A DNA stretch of 64,000 nt. Origin: Aquimarina spinulae (GTDB lineage Bacteria > Bacteroidota > Bacteroidia > Flavobacteriales > Flavobacteriaceae). This document shows, piece after piece, positions 8,963-18,287 of this stretch. A program made the position numbers and the translations under genes. The notes beneath the pieces are model-generated. The model worked only from the letters and a program-made list of their open reading frames with translations. It made no database searches and was not told the origin of the DNA. The DNA is taken from NCBI RefSeq assembly GCF_943373825.1, contig NZ_CALSBP010000001.1:1054001-1118000 (forward strand), in the 5' to 3' direction. Numbering within the stretch: the stretch's first letter is position 1; each line of letters opens with the position of its first letter.

Positions 8963-11900
8963 ATGAAAAAATTATTTTCAAAAGTTTTTTTGTCAATGGT
9001 ATTACTCTTATTCTTTTTTGGGAATGGGTATACACAAACGATAAAAAATGATGCTGTTTCGACTAACGGCCAACTACAAGTTAAAGGCTTGAAATTATGT
9101 AACCAGTATGGCCACCCAATTCAATTAAGAGGAATGAGTACGCATGGTATACAATGGTATGGAAAATGTGTTACGGACTCTTCTTTAGATGTTTTAGCAA
9201 ATGATTGGGATGCTGATATTCTTCGTATTTCTCTTTATGTTCAAGAAGGAGGGTATGAAACAGATCCTGCTGGTTTTACCGCCAAAGTTGCAAAGATGAT
9301 TAGCATGGCCACTGATCGAGGGATGTATGCTCTGGTAGATTGGCATCAGCTAACTCCGGGTGACCCAAATTTCAACACCGAGAATGCGAAGGCCTTTTTT
9401 ACAGACATTGCTACTCAATTTAAAGACTACAATAATATCATTTATGATATTTGTAATGAACCAAACAAATCGGGAAGTGAACAAAATGGAGGAGTTCCGT
9501 GGTCAAAGATTAAAAATTATGGAGATACCATTATTCCTGTAATTCGTGCCATTGATGCAGATGCACCAATATTAATAGGAACACATGGTTGGGCTTCCCT
9601 TGGTATATCAGACGGGAAAAGTGCTAAGGATATTGTAGATAATCCTTTAAATTTCCCAAATATCATGTATACCTTTCATTTTTATGCGGCATCGCATCAA
9701 GATCTATATTATAATGAACTTGATTGGGCATCAGACAGGTTACCCATATTTGTGACAGAATTTGGTACACAAAATTATGCTGGTGAAGGCCCAAATGATT
9801 TTGTTATGACCCAGAAATATCTGGATTTATTACGTAGAAAAAAGATTAGTTGGACAAATTGGAATTATTCTGATGATCATCGCTCTGGCGCTATATGGAA
9901 TCAGGGAACATGTACAAGTGGAAATTGGATAGACACTAACTTAAAAGAAGCTGGAGTCTGGATAAAAGACAAAATATTAAACCCTGCTGATGATTTTCAA
10001 ACAGACACAATAAACCCTCCTTCTGTACCAAGTAGTTTAACCGCAAAAGCTATTTCAAAAAACCAAATCAACATTAGTTGGTCTGATAATTCAAACAATG
10101 AAAACTCATTCAGAATAGAACGTTCTGGAGATGGTACTAGTGGTTGGGCACCTATTGCTAACCCTGCATCAAATACAACTTCATATTCTGATACAGGCCT
10201 TATAGTTAATACAATCTATTATTACAGAGTAAGAGCTGAGAATACAACTGGTAATTCTGCATATTCTAATATTGCTGATGCAACTACTTTGAAAGATGGA
10301 ACCACGCCACCATACGACTATTCTGATAATGTTGCTCCATCAACTAACCCTCCAGGTAGCTTAGCTGTATCAGAAGTTCCTATGTTTGTATCTATAGGTT
10401 GGGATGATAATGCAATTTCGGGAGATGGCCCTAATTATCCAGTAGGAGGGGTGAGATGGATACTTGATTTTCTTGCCACAAAAACCAATCCCGCGGGAGT
10501 GGGAAACAAAAGAACGTATGATGGCACACCTGCTTTGAACACTTTTTTAAGTACCTCAAATCCTTCTATCAATGGATCATGGGGAGAAGATGCCAAATAT
10601 ATACGTGGGATTTTGAGAGAATTGATGGAAAAAGGGCATGAAGTGGGAAATCATACCCGTACACATTTGAAAGGTTTAAATGGTAATACAATGACCGAAG
10701 TTCAATGGTTTGATGAAATCAATAATTGTAGTTCGGATTTTATGAAACCTTTTCCGTTAGAAGGTATTGGTCTTACCCGTATATTTGGGTTCAGAGCACC
10801 AAGATATGAATTCAATAACAATACATATAAAGTAATAAAACAGCTTGGGATAATGTATGATTGTAGCGGATATAGTGGTAGTACAGAGCATACAGTAGCC
10901 GATGGAAAGCACTATTATTGGCCATACACTATGGATAATGGTTTACCAGGAAAAAGCTCTATTAACAATCATCCCGGAATATGGAGAATGCCTAAACATG
11001 GCCTTATAGATACCGATGGTGTTAGGTATTCATCTACAGACTATTCATTGTTGAAAGGTCGAAACGGGATGAATGCTGTTCAGTTTTTGAGAGCTTTAAA
11101 GCATACGCTTGATTTACGAATGGAAGGTAATAGGTCTCCAATGATATTTGGAGGACATACCGAAATCTATACAGATGGAAGTACTTTTGTTAACGCTCCA
11201 AATATAACACCAGCAGAAAGGAGAAAAGTTATTGAAGATTTTTTAAACTATGCCTTAACCTTTCCAGAAGTTAGAATTGTTAACACCAAGCAAATCCTTG
11301 ATTGGGTGCGCGACCCGGTAGCATTAAATGATGTGTCAAACAATTATAATCCGCCTAATAATAGCCAAATAGAGACAATTAATGCACCTGTAGCACCAGG
11401 TAGTTTATCAGCAACGTCTAATTCTAATAGTCAGATTAATATCACCTGGACAGATAATGCTAGCAATGAAGAAGCATTTGAGGTAGAGCGCTCTGCAAAT
11501 GGAACCAGTGGCTGGGTTTCGATAGCAAACGTTTCAGCAAATATAACCAACTATTTAGATGCTGGTTTAACTGCAAATACTACCTATTATTACAGGGTAA
11601 AGGCCAAGAATACTGGGGGAAGTTCTGAATATTCTAATATCGCTAGTGCAACTACTCTTAACGGTGGTACTGCTCCTGAAGCACCAACCAGTCTAGTTAT
11701 AACCACTACTATAAGTTCTCAGATTGATTTGAGTTGGACTGATAATGCTAATAATGAAGATTTATTTAGTATTGAACGTTCTGCAAATGGTACTAGTGGT
11801 TGGACATCTGTGGCGACCACTGCTATAAATACAAGTTCATATACCGATACAGGCCTTACATCCAATACTACCTATTACTATAGAGTAAGAGCCGAAAATA

Positions 11901-13324
11901 CTATAGGAAACTCTGCGTATTCTAATATAGTGAATGGAACGACCACAGCTGGGAATATAGCTCTTGGTAAAACAGCCACTGCGTCATCTTTAGAAACATC
12001 AAGTTTCTCTGCTTCTTTTGCGGTTGATGGTGATGATGCTACGCGTTGGGCTTCTAAAGAAAAGGTTGATCCTGAGTGGATTTCTATTGACCTGGGAGGA
12101 GTAGCCAATATTGAACGGGTAGTTCTAAATTGGGAAGCCGCCTATGCAAAAGCCTATCGTATTGAAGTTTCAAACGACGGCACAGTATGGACATCGCTAT
12201 ATTCTACATCAAGTGGGAATGGTAAAATAGATGATTTGAGTATTATCGGAACTGGACGATATATCAGAATGTATGGCACAGCCAGAGGAACTGCCTATGG
12301 ATATTCATTGTACGAATTTGAAGTTTATGGTACTATTGGAGCAGGAACTGGCCCTGAATCACCAAGTATTTTATCAGCTACCGCAGCTTCAAAAAGCCAG
12401 ATTGATTTAAGTTGGATTGATAATGCTAACAATGAAGATTCATTTAGGATTGAACGTTCTGTAAATGGTACTAGTGGTTGGATATCTATTGCTACCACTA
12501 CGGCAAATGCAAATTCGTACTCAAATACAGGTCTTATGGCGAATACAACTTACTATTACAGGGTAAGAGCAGAGAATACAACTGGGAATTCTTCGTATTC
12601 AAATTCAGTTAAAGCAACCACTTTGAGTGGTGGAATTCCTCCTGTAGAAAATATAGCTCTTAATAAAACAGCCGCAGCTTCATCTTTAGAAACAACAAGT
12701 TACCCAGCTTCTTTTGCAGTTGATGGTATCGATACTACTCGTTGGGCTTCTACCGAAGGAGTTGATCCACAGTGGATTTCTATTGATTTGGGGGCAATTG
12801 CGAATATTGAGCGTATAGTTTTAAATTGGGAAGTAGCTCACGCCACAGCTTATCGTATTGAAGTTTCAAACGACGGCACAGCATGGACGTCTATATATTC
12901 TACATCAAATGGTGATGGTAAGATAGATGATTTGAGTATTACCGGAACTGGACGATATATCAGAATGTATGGCACAGCCAGAGGAACTTCTTATGGATAT
13001 TCTTTATATGAATTTGAAGTTTATGGAGTCTTTGCAAATAGAGGACTTAATACTATAGAACCATTAAGCGCTATTAATGTAAAAGCATATCCAAACCCTT
13101 TTACAAATAATATAGATTATGCATTTAACCTAGAAGAAAGAACTCATGTTACTTTGAAATTATTTTCCTTAAAGGGAGCAGAGATCGATGTAATAATTGA
13201 CAAAGTTCTACCAGCAGGAAATCATATTGTTAAATATGATGGTTCTTCCTTAAGTAGTGGTATTTATATATATAAAATGCAACTAGATAAAGGTAAGCCC
13301 ATTTATAACTATTTGATCAAATAA
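8963..13324 (+). CDS. Giant secreted GH5 endoglucanase - CE4 deacetylase with FN3 and CBM32 modules, T9SS cargo
   Basis: This 1453-residue modular enzyme has a signal peptide at residues 1-25 and a GH5 domain at 38-340. The GH5 resembles subfamily 2 cellulases (RGMSTHGIQWYG; acid/base Glu166 in YDICNEPN; nucleophile Glu266 in FVTEFGT). An FN3 module follows at 352-443. A CE4 polysaccharide deacetylase domain spans about 465-785, with Asp481/Asp482, His564 and His568 (NHTRTH) and Arg611-Pro613. Next come FN3 at about 806-896 and 905-992, F5/8-type CBM32 at about 994-1127, FN3 at about 1130-1226, CBM32 at about 1230-1355, and a T9SS tail from 1373 (AYPNPF, ending YNYLIK). Both catalytic sites look intact. 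It is predicted to cut a beta-linked glucan or chitosan-like chain and remove N- or O-acetyl groups at the cell surface or outside. Substrate is inferred. Confidence 0.93.
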   Translation: MKKLFSKVFLSMVLLLFFFGNGYTQTIKNDAVSTNGQLQVKGLKLCNQYGHPIQLRGMSTHGIQWYGKCVTDSSLDVLANDWDADILRISLYVQEGGYETDPAGFTAKVAKMISMATDRGMYALVDWHQLTPGDPNFNTENAKAFFTDIATQFKDYNNIIYDICNEPNKSGSEQNGGVPWSKIKNYGDTIIPVIRAIDADAPILIGTHGWASLGISDGKSAKDIVDNPLNFPNIMYTFHFYAASHQDLYYNELDWASDRLPIFVTEFGTQNYAGEGPNDFVMTQKYLDLLRRKKISWTNWNYSDDHRSGAIWNQGTCTSGNWIDTNLKEAGVWIKDKILNPADDFQTDTINPPSVPSSLTAKAISKNQINISWSDNSNNENSFRIERSGDGTSGWAPIANPASNTTSYSDTGLIVNTIYYYRVRAENTTGNSAYSNIADATTLKDGTTPPYDYSDNVAPSTNPPGSLAVSEVPMFVSIGWDDNAISGDGPNYPVGGVRWILDFLATKTNPAGVGNKRTYDGTPALNTFLSTSNPSINGSWGEDAKYIRGILRELMEKGHEVGNHTRTHLKGLNGNTMTEVQWFDEINNCSSDFMKPFPLEGIGLTRIFGFRAPRYEFNNNTYKVIKQLGIMYDCSGYSGSTEHTVADGKHYYWPYTMDNGLPGKSSINNHPGIWRMPKHGLIDTDGVRYSSTDYSLLKGRNGMNAVQFLRALKHTLDLRMEGNRSPMIFGGHTEIYTDGSTFVNAPNITPAERRKVIEDFLNYALTFPEVRIVNTKQILDWVRDPVALNDVSNNYNPPNNSQIETINAPVAPGSLSATSNSNSQINITWTDNASNEEAFEVERSANGTSGWVSIANVSANITNYLDAGLTANTTYYYRVKAKNTGGSSEYSNIASATTLNGGTAPEAPTSLVITTTISSQIDLSWTDNANNEDLFSIERSANGTSGWTSVATTAINTSSYTDTGLTSNTTYYYRVRAENTIGNSAYSNIVNGTTTAGNIALGKTATASSLETSSFSASFAVDGDDATRWASKEKVDPEWISIDLGGVANIERVVLNWEAAYAKAYRIEVSNDGTVWTSLYSTSSGNGKIDDLSIIGTGRYIRMYGTARGTAYGYSLYEFEVYGTIGAGTGPESPSILSATAASKSQIDLSWIDNANNEDSFRIERSVNGTSGWISIATTTANANSYSNTGLMANTTYYYRVRAENTTGNSSYSNSVKATTLSGGIPPVENIALNKTAAASSLETTSYPASFAVDGIDTTRWASTEGVDPQWISIDLGAIANIERIVLNWEVAHATAYRIEVSNDGTAWTSIYSTSNGDGKIDDLSITGTGRYIRMYGTARGTSYGYSLYEFEVYGVFANRGLNTIEPLSAINVKAYPNPFTNNIDYAFNLEERTHVTLKLFSLKGAEIDVIIDKVLPAGNHIVKYDGSSLSSGIYIYKMQLDKGKPIYNYLIK
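11680..13041 (+). repeat. Tandem duplicated FN3-CBM32 unit, period 696 bases
   Basis: Two copies of an FN3-CBM32 module lie in tandem inside the GH5-CE4 gene, offset by 696 bases (232 codons). The second FN3-CBM32 unit (about 12376-13041) is close to the first at the DNA level. One 46-base block (12247-12292) recurs without mismatch at 12943-12988, and the block near 12155-12185 recurs at 12851-12881. The FN3 module at about 11390-11650 is a more diverged relative. The high DNA identity suggests recent duplication or gene conversion. Confidence 0.85.
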
Positions 13325-13342
13325 CCCCTTCAAATACTCATT

Positions 13343-13379
13343 AAGAAAGCTGTCCACTCCTCAATGAGACAGCTTTCTT
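13343..13379 (+). terminator. Terminator hairpin after the GH5-CE4 gene
   Basis: A perfect 12-bp stem (13343-13354 with 13368-13379) encloses a 13-base loop, 18 bases after the stop codon. The distal arm ends CTTTCTT, giving a short U-rich 3' side. The position and symmetry fit a rho-independent terminator. Confidence 0.8.
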
Positions 13380-13606
13380 TGATAAAGTCGAAATTCATGA
13401 ATTATCGTTACTTATAAATTAAATTTTGAGATTATGTAAAAGAAGGGTTTTTGAAAGTAGTTGATAATTATGTTGTTAAGGTGGTTTCTTCTTTCAGAAA
13501 GTTTGAACTCTTTTCTTTAGAGGTTTTTTAATTTTATGGTAACAGATTTGGTGAAATTATTAATGATATTTCTTCGTTTAATTTGTTATTAAAGAGTTAG
13601 CTGGAA

Positions 13607-15517
13607 TCATCTCCAATTATCATACCTTACAAAAGCCTCCATAGCAGCATAATCTGCTAGCCCAAGGGCATTGTATTTTTGTGCTGTATCTCTATTTCGT
13701 TCTTCTGCTCGCATCCAGAATTCTCTTGAATCTTCTCCCTGAAACATGACTCCATCTTTTTGTGATTGATGGCAAAAAATAGCATGTCGTTTTTTTAGTA
13801 CTTGATCCGGACTCATAGGTACAGCCATTTCAATTTCATGAACATCCCATTCGTGCCATGCGCCTCGATATAACCAAACCCAACAATTTCTCATATAAGG
13901 CTTTGTCTTTAACTCTTCTAAAGCTTTAAATAAAGCATCTAAACATACTTTATGAGTCCCATGAGGATCTGCCAGGTCACCTGCTGCATAAATCTGATGT
14001 GGTTGTATTTCTTCTATTAGTTTACACATGATAGCAATGTCTATCTCTGATAATTTGTCTTTTTTTATTTTACCTGTTTCATAAAACGGTAAATCTAAAA
14101 AATGAACATTAGTATCGTTTAACCCCAAATAACGTGTTGCTGCAAATGATTCACTTCTTCTGATTAGCCCTTTCAACTGCCTTATTTCTATAGTATCCAC
14201 AGCATATTCGTTTGTATTAGACAACGTATTAATAATGTTTTGGGCAACCGTTGAATCTGAATTTAATTTTTGACCTACCTCAGCAAACTTTAAAGCTTCT
14301 TGATTTGATACGGCTATATTACCAGATGTTTGATAGGCCACATGAACATCATGCCCCTGCTCAACTAACCTATCAAAAGTACCTCCCATAGAAATCACAT
14401 CATCATCGGGATGTGGACTAAAAATAATGACTCTCTTTTTGGCTGGATTTGCTCGTTCTGGCCTATTCGTATCATCGGCATTAGGTTTACCTCCGGGCCA
14501 TCCCGTGATAGTATGTTGTAATTTATTAAACATTTTAATATTTAAATCATAAGCAGAACCTTTTTGTGCTAATAATCCAGACATTCCATTATCGTTGTAA
14601 TCCTTATCAGTTAGACTTAAAATATTTTTTTGGGTTAATTCGCACAGCCAGATAATTGCTTTATTCTTTAATGCACCTGTCCAGGTTAATGAACAGACCA
14701 ACCAAGGTGTTTTGTTTCTAGTTAATTCTGACCCTGCTTCGGTATCCAATACAAAAGTTGTATTTTGATGATCTTGAAGATAGGAGGCAGGTACTTGAGA
14801 AGAAATATCTCCTTCTATTGTTTCTTTGATAATTGATGCTTTGTGCTGTCCCCATCCTAACAATACGATACGTTTTGCCGCTCTTACTGTAGCAATTCCC
14901 ATGGTTATAGCTTTTCTGGGAACATTTTCTATACCTAAAAAAGAAGGAGCAGCATCTACTCTGGTAATATGATCTAATGTAATCATTCTTGTGCCCGAGT
15001 TATAATGTGATCCAGGTTCGTTGAAACCTATATGGCCTGTTCTTCCTATACCTAATAATTGAAAATCTAAACCACCTGCTTCTTTAATTTTCATTTCATA
15101 ATCTATACAATACTGATAGAGACCATCACTATTTATTTTCCCATCAGGAATATGAACGTTTTCAGGAGATATATCAATATGATCAAAGAGATGTTCATAC
15201 ATGAAGTAGTAATAACTCTGTATATTTTCTATATCCATTGGATAATACTCATCTAAATTAAAGGTTATCACATTTTTAAAACTTAAGCCTTCTTCATGAT
15301 GCATTCGCACCAATTCTTCATATACCTTAATTGGCGAAGAGCCTGTTGCTAATCCTAAAACGCAGGGTTCATTTTTTTGCGATTTCTCTTTTATAAGATT
15401 CGCTATTTCCTTTGCCACTACTAAAGAGGCTTTATTAGAATTTTTAAAAATTACGTTGTGTATTTTCTCGAATCGTGTTTCCTCAAATTGACCTGCTGGT
15501 TTATAATTGATATCCAT
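13607..15517 (-). CDS. Glucosamine-6-phosphate deaminase-like (NagB) fused to PIG-L/LmbE-type deacetylase
   Basis: This 636-residue cytoplasmic protein joins two enzymes. Residues 15-290 form a NagB-type domain (GLATGSSPIKVYEEL, Asp89 in NLDEYY, GIGRTGHIGFNEPGS at 156-170). Residues 360-635 form a PIG-L/LmbE domain with the zinc motif SPHPDDDV at about 367-374 and the downstream DPHGTH. NagB converts glucosamine-6-phosphate to fructose-6-phosphate and ammonia; PIG-L enzymes remove N-acetyl from GlcNAc-type compounds. The fused form, well known in Bacteroidota, may therefore deacetylate and deaminate an N-acetylhexosamine phosphate. In E. coli NagB the catalytic triad is Asp141-His143-Glu148. 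Here His162 and Glu167 are kept, but the Asp141 position is Thr160. The gene starts 18 bases after the symporter stop. Confidence 0.9.
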   Translation of the reverse strand: MDINYKPAGQFEETRFEKIHNVIFKNSNKASLVVAKEIANLIKEKSQKNEPCVLGLATGSSPIKVYEELVRMHHEEGLSFKNVITFNLDEYYPMDIENIQSYYYFMYEHLFDHIDISPENVHIPDGKINSDGLYQYCIDYEMKIKEAGGLDFQLLGIGRTGHIGFNEPGSHYNSGTRMITLDHITRVDAAPSFLGIENVPRKAITMGIATVRAAKRIVLLGWGQHKASIIKETIEGDISSQVPASYLQDHQNTTFVLDTEAGSELTRNKTPWLVCSLTWTGALKNKAIIWLCELTQKNILSLTDKDYNDNGMSGLLAQKGSAYDLNIKMFNKLQHTITGWPGGKPNADDTNRPERANPAKKRVIIFSPHPDDDVISMGGTFDRLVEQGHDVHVAYQTSGNIAVSNQEALKFAEVGQKLNSDSTVAQNIINTLSNTNEYAVDTIEIRQLKGLIRRSESFAATRYLGLNDTNVHFLDLPFYETGKIKKDKLSEIDIAIMCKLIEEIQPHQIYAAGDLADPHGTHKVCLDALFKALEELKTKPYMRNCWVWLYRGAWHEWDVHEIEMAVPMSPDQVLKKRHAIFCHQSQKDGVMFQGEDSREFWMRAEERNRDTAQKYNALGLADYAAMEAFVRYDNWR

Positions 15518-15535
15518 CTTTCTTTTAATTACAGT

Positions 15536-17338
15536 TTATAACACATTAGCTTTAATTCTACTCCACATTTTCAGAAGTAAATATCCAGAAACAATGGCTA
15601 GTTCGGTTAGTATCAGGGCATATGTTATGTGTCCATATATCCAATATCCTGTGGCAAACATGATGCTATATATCAATATACACCCTAGTAGCATTGCCGT
15701 AATTCCAGAAGGTACACTCCAGCTTTTTGAGGTGTTTTTTTCTAATTTTTCTTGATCAATTATGTGGTGCCACCCAGGTCCTCCCGGTTGCACTTTCATA
15801 TAAAAATTAGACAATACTTCTTTACTTTCTGGCTTGGTTAAATACGTGGCTGTCAACCAAGCAATAGTGGTTAGAAAAACGACTACCGGAAATTCTGACC
15901 AATCTGGAAATATACCGTCTTCGACACCAAAGAAGTAGATACCAGCTGGTGTTAATTTTAGCACTAAAGAAATGATTCCAGAGGTAAACATCGCTGTAAT
16001 TTCACTCCAGGCATTAATACGCCACCAGAACCATCGTAAAATAAATATCAAACCTGTTCCTGCTCCAAAAACCAATAACACTTCGAATAACTGTAAAGCA
16101 TTTTGTAAAAGCAATGCCAAAAATGCACTCAAGATCATCAATACTACTGTTGCAATTCTACCTACTGCCACCAATCGCTTCTCGGATGCATTTGGATTAA
16201 TTTGTTGTTTGTAGAAATCATAAACGATATAAGAAGATCCCCAATTTAATTGTGTAGAAATGGTACTCATATATGCAGCAACCAAAGAGGCTAATACTAC
16301 ACCTAATAATCCACTTGGTAATTTGGTTAGCATTGCAGAATAGGCTAAATCATGACCTAGTTTATCCTTTGTAATATCAGGAAAGGCTTCCTGTAAACTT
16401 GCGAGATCAGGAAATACCACTAATGATGCCAGTGCTACAATAATCCAGGGCCATGGGCGTAATGCATAATGCATTATATTAAAAAAGAAAGTTGCTCCTA
16501 TTGCATGGTTTTCATTTTTGGCAGCCAACATTCGTTGTGCGATATAACCGCCGCCGCCCGGTTCTGCTCCAGGATACCAAGAACTCCACCATTGTACCGC
16601 CAATGGTATTATTAGTAATGTGATTATAGCACGTTTATCATTAAGATCGGGAAGTATTGAAAGTTTATCTACTACATTTTCATTTGTCATTAAAGATGCT
16701 ATACCTCCTACTTCAGGTAAATTAACCAAATAATAAGCAGCTCCAATTGCACCACCCATAGCAACAAAAAACAGTATAAAATCGGTATATACTACACCTT
16801 TAAAACCACCAATAGCACTAAATATAACTGTAATCAATCCAGCACTAATTACCGTTTGCCAGGGTTCTAAACCTAACATAATACCTCCTATTTTAATAGC
16901 TGCCAAAGTTACTGCAGACATTGTGATAACATTAAAAATGACACCTAGATATAGGGCTCTGAATTTTCGTAAAAACTTTGCGGGTTTACCACCATATCTT
17001 AATTCATAAAATTCTAAGTCTGTACTCACATTTGATTTTCTCCATAATTTGGCATAAACAAATACAGTTAATAACCCTGTGATTAAAAATACCCACCAAA
17101 CCCAATTACCAGATACTCCATTTGTTCTTACAATATCGGTAACCAAATTAGGAGTGTCGGTAGAAAATGTTGTAGCTACCATAGATAAGCCAAGTAACCA
17201 CCATGGCATATTTCTTCCTGATAAAAAAAACTCTGATGAATTCGTTCCAGATTTTTTAGATACCCATATACCAATAAATAAGGTGATCATAAAAAATGCA
17301 ATTATTAGTACATAATCAAAAGTGCTAAGAGATACCAT
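15536..17338 (-). CDS. Sodium:solute symporter (SSS family)
   Basis: This 600-residue inner-membrane transporter has about 14 hydrophobic helices. It opens with an SSS-type helix (YVLIIAFFMITLFIGIWV) and the family phrase FFLSGRNMPWWLLGLSMVATTFSTDTP. Further helices include NVITMSAVTLAAIKIGGIML and GLITVIFSAIGGFKGVVYTD. SSS proteins import sugars or similar small solutes with sodium. It sits between the nucleotidyltransferase and NagB/PIG-L genes with short gaps (48 and 18 bases). The likely cargo is the monosaccharide or amino sugar released by the PUL enzymes. The substrate cannot be read from the sequence. Confidence 0.93.
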   Translation of the reverse strand: MVSLSTFDYVLIIAFFMITLFIGIWVSKKSGTNSSEFFLSGRNMPWWLLGLSMVATTFSTDTPNLVTDIVRTNGVSGNWVWWVFLITGLLTVFVYAKLWRKSNVSTDLEFYELRYGGKPAKFLRKFRALYLGVIFNVITMSAVTLAAIKIGGIMLGLEPWQTVISAGLITVIFSAIGGFKGVVYTDFILFFVAMGGAIGAAYYLVNLPEVGGIASLMTNENVVDKLSILPDLNDKRAIITLLIIPLAVQWWSSWYPGAEPGGGGYIAQRMLAAKNENHAIGATFFFNIMHYALRPWPWIIVALASLVVFPDLASLQEAFPDITKDKLGHDLAYSAMLTKLPSGLLGVVLASLVAAYMSTISTQLNWGSSYIVYDFYKQQINPNASEKRLVAVGRIATVVLMILSAFLALLLQNALQLFEVLLVFGAGTGLIFILRWFWWRINAWSEITAMFTSGIISLVLKLTPAGIYFFGVEDGIFPDWSEFPVVVFLTTIAWLTATYLTKPESKEVLSNFYMKVQPGGPGWHHIIDQEKLEKNTSKSWSVPSGITAMLLGCILIYSIMFATGYWIYGHITYALILTELAIVSGYLLLKMWSRIKANVL

Positions 17339-17386
17339 TATATCTTTTTTAGTTAGTTAATTATTGTAATATTCTACTAGCTAATT

Positions 17387-18259
17387 TTAATCCCAGCTTA
17401 ATTTAGAATAATGTTCGTTTAAGTATTTTTTTACTGCAACTATATCTTCTTTAGCCGTTAAATCCGGTACATGTTCAGAAAAGGGTATTCCTATAGCTTC
17501 ATTTGGATACTCTTTTAACATGTTTAAAAGAACCGTTGGTAATTCTTTTTCATTTCTTTGGGGGTGAACAGGGCAGTTTTTTAAATAGGGATAGATAGCA
17601 CTACCATTAAATTTGAAAGCATTCATACTAACTCGTAATTTACCTTCTTTATCTTTATAGTTATTAGCTTCTTCTTGAGATGGTTTTTCAATAATATCTA
17701 ACAAATGATTTGCCTTATCCAATTTTGCAAGTGCAAAACGTGAAATGCGTTCTGAAGGAAATACCATTGTATCTCTATCGTAACTAATAAACGCATTTTG
17801 ACTTGATGTAGCTCTTAGTGCGAATAATGCTTCTGAGGAATACAAATTATCACTATTGCACACGGTATAATAGTTTCTGTTTAATTCGGGGTATTGCTCA
17901 ACAGTCTGAAATAATGCATCTGCGGTTCCAAATGGTTTTACTCTTCCTTCAGGAATATTTTGAATTGCAAAAGATATATCAAGTCCATGAAAATCATTAT
18001 CCTTATCACTATTACCATAAAATTCTTTGAATAATTCACCTTGTTCACTTATGATAATATAAATCTTTTTATAGCCGGCAAGTTTTACATTATATAACAG
18101 ATAATCCATAAGAGGGCGTCCATTTGGACCAACACCAATAAGGCCTTTGCTTCTTTTGTTTGCTTGCTCAATTTCTTCATCACTTAAGCCTTTAAATGAA
18201 GTTTGTTTCTTCATTCTGGATGAAGCGCCGCCAGCCAAAATTATTAAGTTTTTATGCAT
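17387..18259 (-). CDS. Sugar nucleotidyltransferase (NTP_transferase)
   Basis: This 290-residue product has a Rossmann-like N-terminus with the nucleotide-binding signature IILAGGASSRMKK at residues 6-18 and a second sugar-nucleotide segment (GPNGRPLMDYLLYN). VCNSDNLY would hold the metal-binding Asp. NTP_transferases make NDP-sugars from a sugar-1-phosphate and an NTP. The start codon lies 28 bases after the GHMP kinase stop. A sugar 1-kinase followed by this enzyme suggests a salvage route from free sugar to NDP-sugar. The nucleotide and sugar are unknown; UDP-HexNAc is an inference from the PUL context. Confidence 0.85.
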   Translation of the reverse strand: MHKNLIILAGGASSRMKKQTSFKGLSDEEIEQANKRSKGLIGVGPNGRPLMDYLLYNVKLAGYKKIYIIISEQGELFKEFYGNSDKDNDFHGLDISFAIQNIPEGRVKPFGTADALFQTVEQYPELNRNYYTVCNSDNLYSSEALFALRATSSQNAFISYDRDTMVFPSERISRFALAKLDKANHLLDIIEKPSQEEANNYKDKEGKLRVSMNAFKFNGSAIYPYLKNCPVHPQRNEKELPTVLLNMLKEYPNEAIGIPFSEHVPDLTAKEDIVAVKKYLNEHYSKLSWD

Positions 18260-18287
18260 GGGATAGTTCGTTTTTTGTTTATTACTT

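Noticed and set aside
8814..9035. Reverse-strand frame across the start of the GH5-CE4 gene
   Set aside because: Lies antisense to a signal peptide and has no recognisable features; composition fits chance.
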